From the NCBI GenBank assembly GCA_020725315.1, contig DYFG01000004.1:1-29376 (forward strand): a stretch of DNA of 29,376 nucleotides. The letters run 5' to 3'. The DNA is from Nitrosotalea sp. (GTDB taxonomy: Archaea > Halobacteriota > Syntropharchaeia > Alkanophagales > Methanospirareceae). Positions 1-7,933 of this stretch are shown in pieces. The position numbers were made by a program, and so were the translations under genes. The notes beneath the pieces are model-generated. The model did not search any database. It was not told where the DNA came from and saw only the letters and a list, made by a program, of their open reading frames with translations. Position 1 is the stretch's first letter; each line of letters starts with the position of its first letter.

Positions 1-1
1 C

Positions 2-586
2 TTAGGTATATTTAGCTTTATTTTATCTCTCATCTGCATGGACTATATGACCTATAATATCAATCTAAAAAAGAAAAAGAAGTGGCAGGATTTAGAAGCA
101 GCACAACAAAAGGGAGACACAAAAGAAAAAGAGAAGATTAAAGAGCATTTTGGTCTTATAAAAAGTTTACCTATCCCTGACAGGATAGCTTTCTTCTTCC
201 CTGAGCCTCTCGAAGTGCTGGATAGGCACGAAATCAGGAGAGCTCTTACCATCTCCCTAACAGTAGTTTTCTTCACGCTCCTTTTCTATAGCATCTTCCA
301 TAAAGATTCTTTCATAAAAGATAATCCGGTGGTTGAACTCTTCATGTGGGTTTATCTTGTTGTTATTGCCTTCTATTTCGGGTCTCGTGCATTGGAGAAA
401 TATGGAGAAAGAAGAAAGCCAGACAGTGAAGAAGTAAAAGAGAAGGAAGGAAAAGTAAATAATAAAATGGGGCATGTGTATGCGAATGTCAAAATGGGTG
501 ACCCGAAAAGGGAAAAGATTATTGAAAGGAGAATGTTAGTGGACACCCGGGTCTACTTACGTGTGTATTCCTCAAAGAATGGCTGA
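2..586 (+). CDS. Membrane protein of unknown function, 5' end outside window, reading in frame into a protease fragment
   Basis: I do not recognise the family. The frame is open to the left edge of the window and encodes a hydrophobic stretch before the first ATG at 38, so the true start is probably upstream. After a lysine-rich, charged segment there are two further likely membrane segments (about residues 69-88 and 100-118 counted from the ATG at 38), then a charged tail. From 467 the same frame encodes the N-terminus of a clan AA aspartic protease and ends at a stop created by a frameshift near 546. Either the membrane protein lost its own stop codon, or the two genes were fused before the frameshift. 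TAA triplets lie in other frames just before 467, which fits a lost base close to the original stop. Confidence 0.5.
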   Translation, partial: LGIFSFILSLICMDYMTYNINLKKKKKWQDLEAAQQKGDTKEKEKIKEHFGLIKSLPIPDRIAFFFPEPLEVLDRHEIRRALTISLTVVFFTLLFYSIFHKDSFIKDNPVVELFMWVYLVVIAFYFGSRALEKYGERRKPDSEEVKEKEGKVNNKMGHVYANVKMGDPKREKIIERRMLVDTRVYLRVYSSKNG

Positions 587-827
587 TGAATTAGGATTGC
601 AGGTCATAGAAAAGAGGAAGGTTGCATTAGCTGATAAGAGTGAAATAGAAGCAGGTGTATCTTTTGCCTCAGTTGAAATAGAAGGTCGAGAAGAGATCGT
701 TTGGGTGAGAATTTTTGATGTAAGTGAACCGCTAATTGGGACATTCACCCTGGAAGCACTTGGCTTAGCGATGGACCCTGTTTCAGGCGAGCTGAAAACG
801 ACAAGAAGTTTTATCACCAGAGCTTAA
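467..827 (+). pseudogene. Clan AA (retropepsin-like) aspartic protease, frameshifted at the catalytic site
   Basis: Starting at ATG 467 the protein begins MGHVYANVKMGDP and runs to LVDT, the typical opening of small archaeal clan AA aspartic proteases (about 120 residues). The catalytic triplet should be D-T-G, but one extra C in the CCC run at 546-548 shifts the frame after D-T. Dropping one C restores D-T-G-S-T-Y-V-C-I-P followed by the rest of the family: an ADELGLQ helix, the ALADKS strand, an I-G flap-like strand, and a C-terminal LEALGLAMDP motif ending at 827. The whole fold is therefore present in two frames. The family assignment comes from sequence pattern; the single-base lesion is directly visible. 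A sequencing error cannot be excluded. Confidence 0.8.
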
Positions 828-848
828 GAATGAAAAGTAGAAATAAAA

Positions 849-1098
849 ATGAACAGACGAAATAAAATGGTAAGGAAACTGGTATCGTTTGTCTTCATTG
901 CGCTTATGCTTGGGTCAATATTTTTAGCCACACTCCCGGCTGGGAACGCAATGGATCCGTGCATACCTGAAGCACCTGATCCTGCAGAAGTGCAGAATCA
1001 ATGGGACTTTGTATTAAACTACTATAGAGAGCATACCCAGAGGGACGCGGGGTCAATGCCCATAGGAGTTCTCACTAACATAGTTATTCACCTCCCTT
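849..1098 (+). pseudogene. N-terminal part of a secreted/surface protein, interrupted by an IS630 remnant
   Basis: The product starts with a basic N-terminus, a hydrophobic core of about 20 residues and a small-residue cleavage region (PAGNA), a standard Sec signal peptide. About 45 residues of mature protein follow. The start may be ATG 849 or the internal ATG 867. Near 1098 the sequence enters a transposase remnant on the opposite strand, and the frame stops at 1127 with unrelated residues. About 600 bp further on, 1702-1899 encodes a proline/threonine-rich linker and a PGF-CTERM-like anchor in the same orientation, the expected C-terminus of such a protein. That both belonged to one gene is an inference from orientation, position and complementary halves. 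Confidence 0.6.
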
Positions 1099-1687
1099 TC
1101 ACCCGAATATTATCGGGAAGTATTTAGCCAAAAGACCTTTTTCGCCCTCAGGGCAGACGATACGGAATGAGGGATAATCGACCCAGATCTGCTTCTCGTC
1201 CTGAGAAAGCACGATAACCTTCAATCCCTTTGCCTCAACCTTCTGTTTTTTTAACGCTGCCGGTAAAATTTGTTTCTCGAATTTCTCCACCTCACTTTTA
1301 TCTTGCTTGACATGAGTGACGTATGGCTTCGCTAATTTGAATCCGATCCTTTTTATGAGCCGGTAGATGTATCTGTAGGCATACGACACCCCGAAAACGT
1401 CTTGGATGAACCGCCAGACGAGTTTTGCCGTCCAAGCAACATGTCCGTATCCCGATTCGGCTGGTGGCTTATTCAATGCCCGTTTTAACTCCTCTACTTG
1501 CTCTTCTGAGAGCTTTCCATCCCTTTTTCCACCTTTTCTCCTGAATAACCCAGCAAACCCTTCGGCGTTAAACCTGTTAATCCATAACCTGACATTTTTC
1601 TCATCGATCTCCGTGATTTCCGCAATTTCGAGGTTGTTGTATCCTGCAGCGGCCAGTCGGATGATCTCGGCTCTTCTCCATAATTAA
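1099..1687 (-). mobile_element. IS630-type transposase remnant, truncated at both ends
   Basis: Reading leftwards from 1681 the frame encodes RRAEIIRLAAAGYNNLEIAE, then an NVRLWINRF recognition helix, FAGLFRRKGG and a second helix-turn-helix region with an LNKPPAESGYGHVAW motif. This is the N-terminal DNA-binding part of IS630/Tc1-mariner-like transposases. It continues to VLSQDEKQIWVDYP, which carries the first acidic residue of the DDE triad, and stops at 1099. The remaining catalytic half is missing. At the 5' end a TAA lies in frame a few codons before the homology, and no start codon is present. The internal reading frame from 1681 to 1099 is uninterrupted. No terminal inverted repeats were recognised. 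A dead relic. Confidence 0.75.
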
Positions 1688-1701
1688 AACAAAAAATATG
1701 A

Positions 1702-1899
1702 AGCTCGAGAAAAGAACCCCGGGATATGTCACGTGGGAAAATGGTTGCTGGAACAGACAAAAATGATCCGTGTGATCCAAATCCTGAATGCTCTGCGTCT
1801 ACACCAACACCACCAGAGAAGATCCGGGGATTTGAAGCGATATTCGCCATATTAGGGCTTCTGGCAGTGGCATATCTTTCAAGAAGGAGAAAGAAATAG
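1702..1899 (+). pseudogene. C-terminal PGF-CTERM-like anchor of a surface protein
   Basis: The frame, closed upstream by a TGA at 1699, encodes a linker rich in Pro, Cys, Thr and Asp (around NDPCDPNPECS), a short STPTPP spacer, then KIRGFEAIFAILGLLAV followed by AYLSRRRKK and a stop. A GFE motif, a single hydrophobic helix and a terminal arginine/lysine cluster are the layout of PGF-CTERM sorting signals, processed in known archaea by archaeosortase A and replaced by a lipid anchor. The usual P of P-G-F is R here. An internal ATG at 1726 could in principle start a 57-residue peptide. More likely it is the tail of the signal-peptide protein at 849-1098, separated from it by the transposase remnant. 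Confidence 0.65.
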
Positions 1900-1994
1900 A
1901 GCGTTTGCAGGATTGTTAGCTGTTCTTGCCGAGAGTGGGATGATGAAGAAGACGCAATCGTAGCGCATTTCCTCCTTTTTATAGACAAAGTAAG

Positions 1995-4427
1995 CTACCT
2001 GATTATCCTCACCTTCGTGCCATGAACATCAAGAATATTGCCACCACTTTTAATCTCACGCACACCTTTGCAGAGTTCCACCTTCGTTGCCGTTGCATTC
2101 TCCATATCCTCGGTATCAAAATCATCTGCGTATATCTCCAGTTTACCTAAAGGTGCGTTTAAGGGAATACCCTGCTCAGACTTGTATCTTCTGACGGCTC
2201 GGACGATATCAGCGATCAAGTCACCTTTCCTCTCAGCTTCTAAATCGATCAGATCAGGCTTTACCTCTGGCCACTGTGCTATATGCACACTCCTTTCCTT
2301 TTCGATGTAGGAATACATCTCCTCGGCATAAAAAGGGATGAACGGTGCAAGCAGCTTGGATAGCGCCTCTATAGTTAGATACAATGCATACCTGGCGGAT
2401 TCTTTTCCCTCATCTCCCGACCGTCCATATAATCTCGACTTCACCAGTTCAATGTAATCACCGGCAAGCACGTTCCATGCAAAAGCTCGTAGGTCCTTCA
2501 TCGCCTCGTCGAACTTGTAGTTTTCCATCGCGTCCGTCACCGAACGAATGAGCTTGTTCAGTTTGGAGAGCAGCCATTTATCAACAATGCGTAGAGTTGC
2601 CGCTCCTTCCTTGTATTGGTAATCTGAAAGGTGAATCATAGAGAATCTGAGAATGCTCCAGAGTTTTTGCATAAATTTACTCGCGGCTACTATATCCTTC
2701 CATCTGAACTGGACGTCTGAACCTACGGCACCGCCAATTGCCGCCCACTGTCTGAATGCATCCGCACCATGTTCTTGAATCACCGCATCTGGCGAAATAA
2801 TATTATTTCGTGATTTGCTCATCTTATACCCATCCTCACCCAATACCATCCCGTTTATTAAGATCGTGTGCCAGGGTATTGATTTGGTAAGCACAAGCGA
2901 GCGCAGGATGGTGTAAAAAGCCCATGTCCTTATAATGTCATGCCCCTGCGGTCTCAGTTCTACGGGGAATCCGATTCCTGATGGTTCTCCCGCATTAAGG
3001 TTCCATTTTGCAACCCAAAGAGCGCTTAGTGATGAGTCCATCCAGGTGTCTAACACATCCTTCTCTCCTTCAAATTCGGTACTGCCACAGTTATCACACA
3101 GCCCGTTTGGACCCGTCATCAGTGGATCCACGGGTAGTTCATCTTCAGAGGCAACTTTAACGGTACCACATCGCTTGCAATACCAAACTGGAATAGGCAC
3201 GCTGAAAATCCGCTGGCGGGATATACACCAGTCCCATTCCATAGATTCAACCCAATTTTTCAGTCTGATGGAAAAATGCTCAGGATACCATCTTATCTCC
3301 TCCGAGGCTTTTAATATCTCATCATGCTTCACACGCACAAACCACTGCCGTGTAGAAATGATCTCGATAGGTGTTTTACATCGCCAACAAACACCCACGT
3401 TCTGTTCTATCTGTTCACGCTTCGTGAGCAGCCCTTGTGCCCTCAAATCTTCAATTATCTTCTCTTTGCATTCTGTTGCGCTGAGTCCCGCATATCCCCG
3501 TACCACTTCGGTCATCCGCCCCCGTTCGTCTAATGAAGCAATTAAAGGAAGATTATGCACTGCCCACCATCTCACATCTTGCCGATCACCAAATGTGCAG
3601 ATCATTACTACACTGGTTCCAAACGCGCGATCCACACCTTCATCTTCATATACCTTCACGGTATGTCCAAATATCGGAACCACCAGCTCTTTTCCTCCGA
3701 TATCGTTATACCGTTCGTCATCAGGATGCACGGCTACCGCAACACAGCTCGCAAGCAGCTCTGGTCTCGTCGTTGCAATCTCTACATATTCCGGTTCTCT
3801 TTCTGCACCTACCTTCTTGAAGCGTATATAATTCAAATAAGCATCTCTATCCTCATATTCTACCTCTGCAAAGGCTATTGCAGTCTCACAGCGGGGACAC
3901 CAGTTCACTGGATGTTCCGCTCGATATATTAACCCATCATGATACATTTTTAAGAACGAGAGTTGCGTATATCGTTTGTAACGGTCCTCCATCGTAACAA
4001 ACTCCGTGCTCCAGTCTATGGACATGCCGAGCTTCTTCATCATGCTTTTCATCTCCGCTATCTTCGTCCGCATAAGTTCTTTGCACAACGCTCTAAACTC
4101 CTGCCTGCTTATCTGATGCTTGGATATACCATACTTCTCCTCTACTTTCACCTCGGTCGGCAGTCCGTGACAGTCCCATCCCTGCGGAAACATCACGTCA
4201 TAACCACGCATTCGCTTATAACGAGCGATAAAATCAATGTAACACCAGTTCAAAGCATTGCCAATGTGGAAATCACCCGTAGGGTACGGTGGTGGCGTAT
4301 CAATGATGTATGATGGCTTATCTGAAGATGCCGTGAAATAGTAGAGCGAATCGTTCCAGCTCTCCAGCCACTTCCGCTCTATTATCTCCGGTCTGTATTT
4401 CTTTTCCATTTTCATACCCATTTTCAT
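1995..4427 (-). CDS. valS: Valyl-tRNA synthetase
   Basis: Class Ia aminoacyl-tRNA synthetase of 810 residues that charges tRNA-Val. The sequence shows TPPPYPTGDFHIGN with the HIGH-type signature at residues 54-57, the GWDCHGLPTEVKVE motif typical of ValRS/IleRS, CP1 editing-domain features (ATTRPELL and FGDRQDV), Cys pairs that probably bind zinc (CPRC, CWRC, CKRC, CDNC), and KMSKS at residues 535-539, followed by the anticodon-binding helical domain. The N-terminus has four closely spaced Met codons (MKMGMKMEKK), so the exact start is uncertain by up to six residues. The gene is intact and monocistronic here. It is divergent from the ATPase gene to its right. Confidence 0.97.
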   Translation of the reverse strand: MKMGMKMEKKYRPEIIERKWLESWNDSLYYFTASSDKPSYIIDTPPPYPTGDFHIGNALNWCYIDFIARYKRMRGYDVMFPQGWDCHGLPTEVKVEEKYGISKHQISRQEFRALCKELMRTKIAEMKSMMKKLGMSIDWSTEFVTMEDRYKRYTQLSFLKMYHDGLIYRAEHPVNWCPRCETAIAFAEVEYEDRDAYLNYIRFKKVGAEREPEYVEIATTRPELLASCVAVAVHPDDERYNDIGGKELVVPIFGHTVKVYEDEGVDRAFGTSVVMICTFGDRQDVRWWAVHNLPLIASLDERGRMTEVVRGYAGLSATECKEKIIEDLRAQGLLTKREQIEQNVGVCWRCKTPIEIISTRQWFVRVKHDEILKASEEIRWYPEHFSIRLKNWVESMEWDWCISRQRIFSVPIPVWYCKRCGTVKVASEDELPVDPLMTGPNGLCDNCGSTEFEGEKDVLDTWMDSSLSALWVAKWNLNAGEPSGIGFPVELRPQGHDIIRTWAFYTILRSLVLTKSIPWHTILINGMVLGEDGYKMSKSRNNIISPDAVIQEHGADAFRQWAAIGGAVGSDVQFRWKDIVAASKFMQKLWSILRFSMIHLSDYQYKEGAATLRIVDKWLLSKLNKLIRSVTDAMENYKFDEAMKDLRAFAWNVLAGDYIELVKSRLYGRSGDEGKESARYALYLTIEALSKLLAPFIPFYAEEMYSYIEKERSVHIAQWPEVKPDLIDLEAERKGDLIADIVRAVRRYKSEQGIPLNAPLGKLEIYADDFDTEDMENATATKVELCKGVREIKSGGNILDVHGTKVRIIR

Positions 4428-4502
4428 ACGCTCTCTGATTCCTCGCTATTAAGATTACTACTGCATGTGTTTTAATAGATTATGTTTTCAAAGAACTCAA
4501 AA

Positions 4503-4511
4503 TTATAATAA
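4503..4511 (+). promoter_or_regulatory. Putative TATA box for the ATPase-TPR gene pair
   Basis: TTATAATAA lies 34 nt before the ATG at 4545 in the AT-rich gap between divergent valS and the ATPase gene, giving a short leader of about 10-15 nt. This assignment rests on position and composition only. Confidence 0.35.
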
Positions 4512-4544
4512 AATGACCTGCTATTAGTATGGGAGCAAATTGAA

Positions 4545-4943
4545 ATGCCTAAGGCAACAAATCTGATTGGAGCATACAACAACTTCGTTGTGGAGCCACT
4601 CAAGACAGAAGCAGATTTCAGGAATTTTTATGTTGAGAGACCAAAGCGCACACCATCTCCTATAGAAGAACTGAAAGACAGGATAGAGAATGCAGAAAGT
4701 GCTAAAAAATACATTTTCCTTGGTTTCAGAGGCTGCGGTAAGAGTACAGAACTGAATAAGCTATCGCGATTGATTAATAAGGACCGATTCCTCATCGTTA
4801 GCTATTCAATCCGTGAAGATTTGGACGTTAGCGATTTCGATTTCCGTGATTTCTTCGCCTCTATGGCTCTGAAAGTCTACGACACAGCGAGAAAGAGATT
4901 GAACTGGAACGAGATATTAGAGAAGATTTCAGAGATTTTATGA
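4545..4943 (+). CDS. P-loop ATPase, N-terminal half (Walker A) of a split gene
   Basis: The product of 132 residues has a Walker A motif GFRGCGKST at residues 60-68 followed by ELNKLSRLI, and a DLDVSDFDFRDF segment. This resembles, from memory, a family of ATPases with an RGCGKSTEL signature found beside TPR proteins. The Walker B motif is absent here and lies in the next reading frame (4940-5797). The stop TGA overlaps the next ATG as ATGA. The frame used downstream is also open well before 4940 and encodes a plausible helix, so loss of one base between about 4850 and 4940 is the simplest explanation; termination-reinitiation to make two polypeptides is an alternative. Function unknown; an NTP-dependent switch is plausible. 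Confidence 0.7.
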   Translation: MPKATNLIGAYNNFVVEPLKTEADFRNFYVERPKRTPSPIEELKDRIENAESAKKYIFLGFRGCGKSTELNKLSRLINKDRFLIVSYSIREDLDVSDFDFRDFFASMALKVYDTARKRLNWNEILEKISEIL

Positions 4944-5797
4944 TGCGCATCACAAAGGTTTCTGAGGAAGATGTCACGAGATACCGCGAAATGGGAATAT
5001 CCTTCTCGAAATTTATACTCCTGAAATTAGGAAGAGAAGCGAGGACAAGGGAGTATATCAGAAGAGAGCTTGAGACGAGAATGAGCGACCTCATACAAAA
5101 GCTCAACTGGCTTACGAGGGAAGTTGAAAGCAAAACAGAGAAACGAGTTGTGGTAATTGTTGATGACCTTGATAAGCTTACACGAGGAGGACAGGCGGAA
5201 GATTTCTTCTATGAAAACTACGGCTTGCTCATTCAACCAAATTGCTTCGCCATTTATACATTTCCCATACCTCTGGCTTTCAATCCGTATTACGCGAATG
5301 TCAGACATGCTTTTGATGAGGATATTATTCTACCGCAACTTCCAGTGAGAAGTAGAGACAGAGGGGAAATAAATGAACAAAATTTCAATTTTTATACAGA
5401 GATAGTAAATAAGAGGATGAATTCGGAGTTGATAGAAGAAGAAGCATTGAAGGAAGCTATATTATCCACAGGAAAAACTTCTGAGTTCATCTCAGTCATA
5501 AGAGATGGAGCAATAAAGGCATACAGGAATGGAAAGGTGAGGATAACAAAAGAAGAAGTAGAGAAGGCGTTGGAGAAATTGAGGAGAACGTATGACCGAA
5601 CACTCACCGAGGAGCATAAAAGACGGCTTCTTGAGATTTATGAGAGGAAAGAAGCTCGTGATAGGAATATAAGCGATTCCATAAGCCGTGATTTGCTCTT
5701 CAGTTTGACCGCGGTTGAATATGAGGACGAAGAGGGGAGGTGGTGTGATATAAACCCGCTATTGATCCCTTTGGTGGAGAGATGGAGGGAAGCATAA
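4940..5797 (+). CDS. P-loop ATPase, C-terminal half (Walker B) of a split gene
   Basis: The product of 285 residues carries a Walker B strand RVVVIVDDLDKL (acidic residues 75, 76 and 78), like KAP/STAND/ORC-type ATPases, then LPVRSRD and a helical C-terminal region that could be the lid/winged-helix part of an AAA+-like fold. It has no Walker A of its own and cannot be a complete ATPase without the preceding fragment. Its end overlaps the start of the TPR gene by 16 bp, so the two are translated from one message. The natural unit is probably 4545-5797, about 417 residues. Confidence 0.7.
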   Translation: MMRITKVSEEDVTRYREMGISFSKFILLKLGREARTREYIRRELETRMSDLIQKLNWLTREVESKTEKRVVVIVDDLDKLTRGGQAEDFFYENYGLLIQPNCFAIYTFPIPLAFNPYYANVRHAFDEDIILPQLPVRSRDRGEINEQNFNFYTEIVNKRMNSELIEEEALKEAILSTGKTSEFISVIRDGAIKAYRNGKVRITKEEVEKALEKLRRTYDRTLTEEHKRRLLEIYERKEARDRNISDSISRDLLFSLTAVEYEDEEGRWCDINPLLIPLVERWREA

Positions 5798-6606
5798 TAG
5801 AAGATATAGAGGAAATAGATACGATAATAGCAGAACTTGAGATTTCAAAAGGCAGGGGTAATCTGATACTCTGCGTAGTTAATTCGCCTGCTTATAGAGA
5901 TAGGATTATTCAGACCTTCCAAGGAAGATTCTCATCAAAGGTGATTTATGTGGAAATAGGTGAGCAAATCATCCGCAATTTGAAGAGTAGAGATTTTGAT
6001 GATGCGGATATTTTAATCTTGGTAATGCCTGAAGAGCCGACGGACGATTTACTTAACACCTTGAACAATTTCAGAGAGCTGTTCTATGATGTGAAGATAC
6101 CTAATCTGGTGTTTTACAATCAAGCATTTTCTGAGAGCGTGATAAGAGAAGCACCCGATTTCTGGCGTTATAGAGGGAACTATTACGAATTGAAAGGAGC
6201 GGAGAGGGGGATGACTTTTGAGGCGCTTGAAACATTAGCCATTCCTTTCTCGTATCAAGACGAGGAGGACTTGCTGAGAAGAAAGCGGATAAATGAGTAT
6301 CTTCTCGAGAAGGTCCTGGATAAAGAAGAGAGAGCTAAAATTTTGAACGAGTTGGGCGGGATATTACATTATTTAGGAGAGCTTGAAAGGGCGATGGAAT
6401 ATTTCGAGAAGGCATTGAGAATTTTCAACGAGATGGGGAGCAGAATAGAAACAGCACGAACTTTGATGAATATCGGCGATGTCTTTATTCTAAAAGAGGA
6501 TAAAGAGCGTGCGTTGAATTATTATTTAAAAGCGCGAAGTTTTGCAATAGGCAGTTCTGTCTTTGAAAGTGTCAGTAAGCGGTTAAAAATACTAAAAGCT
6601 GAATAA
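5782..6606 (+). CDS. TPR protein with an N-terminal APDFW-type domain, partner of the split ATPase
   Basis: The 274-residue product has two parts. Residues about 1-165 form an alpha/beta domain with strands such as NLILCVVNSP and DADILILVMPEEP, a LNTLNNFRELF helix and the motif APDFWRYRGNYYELK. I recall a similar pattern (a helix followed by APDFWxxR) at the N-terminus of bacterial and archaeal TPR proteins located beside RGCGKSTEL ATPases. Residues about 186-260 contain two tetratricopeptide repeats (GELERAMEYFEKALRIF and DKERALNYYLKARSF). It overlaps the ATPase gene by 16 bp, implying coupled translation and a shared complex. No enzymatic motif is apparent; it probably acts as a sensor or adaptor. 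A role in defence is speculative. Confidence 0.7.
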   Translation: MEGSIIEDIEEIDTIIAELEISKGRGNLILCVVNSPAYRDRIIQTFQGRFSSKVIYVEIGEQIIRNLKSRDFDDADILILVMPEEPTDDLLNTLNNFRELFYDVKIPNLVFYNQAFSESVIREAPDFWRYRGNYYELKGAERGMTFEALETLAIPFSYQDEEDLLRRKRINEYLLEKVLDKEERAKILNELGGILHYLGELERAMEYFEKALRIFNEMGSRIETARTLMNIGDVFILKEDKERALNYYLKARSFAIGSSVFESVSKRLKILKAE

Positions 6607-6635
6607 AAAGCCTGAAAAAATCGAAAAAATCCAAA

Positions 6636-6986
6636 ATGCAAAAGGAATATAAACAATGCATTGTTATGCGGGATGATTTGAAGCTTTCAAGAGGTAAAGC
6701 AGCAGTGCAAGCGGCTCATGCTTCTCTGCTCAGTTACGAACGTGCTCCAGTGCAGGATAGAAAGAACTGGAAAGCACAGGGGCAGAAGAAGGTTGTGCTG
6801 AAAGTACAGAGCCTTGAAGAACTATACGGCATAAAGGATGCTGCTGAAAAGTTGGGATTGCCGTGTGCCATTGTAGAAGATGCGGGGCTAACCGAGATAC
6901 CACCGGGGACGGTGACTGCATTAGGAATAGGCCCAGCACGTGCTGAAGAGATAGATAAGGTCACAAAGCATCTGGATTTACTGTAA
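6636..6986 (+). CDS. pth2: Peptidyl-tRNA hydrolase, Pth2 family
   Basis: Pth2 releases peptides from peptidyl-tRNA that has dropped off the ribosome. At 116 residues this has the usual family length. Signature features are the N-terminal KQCIVMRDDLKLSRGKAA strand-helix, the AVQAAHAS motif with its conserved His, a central KVVLKVQSLEEL strand-helix, the AIVEDAGLTEIPPGT loop and the TALGIGP motif. The gene is complete. It follows the TPR gene by 29 nt and may be cotranscribed with it. A palindromic repeat begins 19 nt after its stop. Confidence 0.96.
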   Translation: MQKEYKQCIVMRDDLKLSRGKAAVQAAHASLLSYERAPVQDRKNWKAQGQKKVVLKVQSLEELYGIKDAAEKLGLPCAIVEDAGLTEIPPGTVTALGIGPARAEEIDKVTKHLDLL

Positions 6987-7004
6987 ACAAACTTTTTCTT
7001 ATGT

Positions 7005-7060
7005 GGGGCTCTGCCCCGTTGACCCCGAAAACCCTGTAAGGGTTTACCTGTAAGGGCTTA
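7005..7060 (+). repeat. Modular palindromic repeat, copy A (downstream of pth2)
   Basis: Contains the hairpin GGGGCTCTGCCCC (7005-7017), the linker GTTGACCCCGAA, the hairpin AACCCTGTAAGGGTT, and a further partial unit CCTGTAAGGGCTTA. Positions 7005-7047 match 19595-19637 at 41 of 43 bases; the first and last modules also match the inverted copy at 17686-17741. It may also act as a transcript 3'-end structure for pth2. Confidence 0.85.
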
Positions 7061-7153
7061 TAGAAAAACTTTACCAAAAGAAACTTTATTAGAAAGAATG
7101 GTTAAAGAAACAGGATTATTTTAACAGCGGATTTCATTTTTCTAAAGAAAGAA

Positions 7154-7804
7154 ATGGGCCTTGAAGAACTCGAAGATTATGGCGTGAAGTTGTACCGACT
7201 TACGTACCCTGAGGAAGGACCAGCAAAGCTCTTCGTCGGCGGTCTGCACGGAAATGAAAGTCGGTACACAGCACCTATTCTTGGGCGTTTGGCGCAGGAG
7301 GAGATATACGTAGGAGAAGCTATAATTATCACCAGTTTGGTAAAAAACAGCAGATACATCAGCGTTTTAGCCGAGGAATACTATCAGAGGAAAGAGGGTA
7401 TGAACCTGCTTCTCCTCATCCAGAAATACAAGCCACGTTTTTACTTCGAGCTGCACGCGTATGAAAAACCGTCATATTCACGCTTAACTGATCCTGAACG
7501 AGTGAAAAAGGCAGGAGTTCCTCATTTTCTTGACCTGGACGAAGGTATTCTCATAGGGTCTATCGCACCTATTCTGAGGCGTAAATTCACCAAGCACGAT
7601 TTTTGCATGACCATCGAGGTCCCGAAATGGAAATGCGCGAGCGAAAAGATTAAAGAGAAAGTCCTGGAGGTTTTGAGGATAGGACTAACGAAAGCGGGTA
7701 GAGAAGAAGTGATGCACGAGTTCAGAATGAGGTATCCCTTGCCAATAAAAATGGCTGAGCAGTTGTTCCACCAATATTACCGTAACAGGTTAAAGCCGTT
7801 TTAA
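7154..7804 (+). CDS. DUF2119-like protein with M14 carboxypeptidase-type metal-binding motifs
   Basis: The 216-residue product resembles the archaeal DUF2119 family (assignment from memory, moderate confidence). It contains FVGGLHGNES with an H-x-x-E pair (H32, E35), FYFELHAY (H101) and CMTIEVP (E155). The spacing and order match the zinc ligands HxxE...H and the catalytic Glu of M14 carboxypeptidases and AstE-type deacylases, so a metal-dependent hydrolase acting on an amide bond is a reasonable guess. Substrate unknown. There is no signal peptide, so it is probably cytoplasmic. It stands alone between the pth2 repeat and a TATA-like box. The start ATG is preceded by a purine-rich AAAGAAAGAA; no clear GGTGA site is seen. 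Confidence 0.65.
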   Translation: MGLEELEDYGVKLYRLTYPEEGPAKLFVGGLHGNESRYTAPILGRLAQEEIYVGEAIIITSLVKNSRYISVLAEEYYQRKEGMNLLLLIQKYKPRFYFELHAYEKPSYSRLTDPERVKKAGVPHFLDLDEGILIGSIAPILRRKFTKHDFCMTIEVPKWKCASEKIKEKVLEVLRIGLTKAGREEVMHEFRMRYPLPIKMAEQLFHQYYRNRLKPF

Positions 7805-7841
7805 GTGGTAATGAAGCATTTGCTTTCCATAAGTAAATAGG

Positions 7842-7850
7842 TTTTTATAA
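7842..7850 (+). promoter_or_regulatory. Putative TATA box for the lamin-tail/PLD protein
   Basis: TTTTTATAA lies about 84-92 nt before the ATG at 7934 in an otherwise gene-free gap (7805-7921). The implied leader of roughly 60 nt is rather long, so confidence is limited. Confidence 0.35.
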
Positions 7851-7933
7851 ACTGCGGAATATAGGTTACTCAGCTTAGCGTTTCACCCGAGAAACAATCG
7901 CAAAGAAACAGCGAACTTTAAGTGAGTAGAAAA

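Noticed and set aside
1102..1117. CCCGA-ATATTA-TCGGG inverted repeat at the end of the transposase remnant as an IS terminal repeat
   Set aside because: It lies within the transposase coding frame and no matching copy is found at the other end near 1690.
1494..1988. Minus-strand open frame of 164 codons across the transposase remnant and the CTERM tail
   Set aside because: It overlaps the true transposase frame and the surface-protein tail in other frames and mixes unrelated sequences.
2935..3831. Long plus-strand open frame of 298 codons opposite valS
   Set aside because: It lies wholly antisense to an intact valS with all motifs; its Ser/Thr/Cys-rich translation has no domain pattern.
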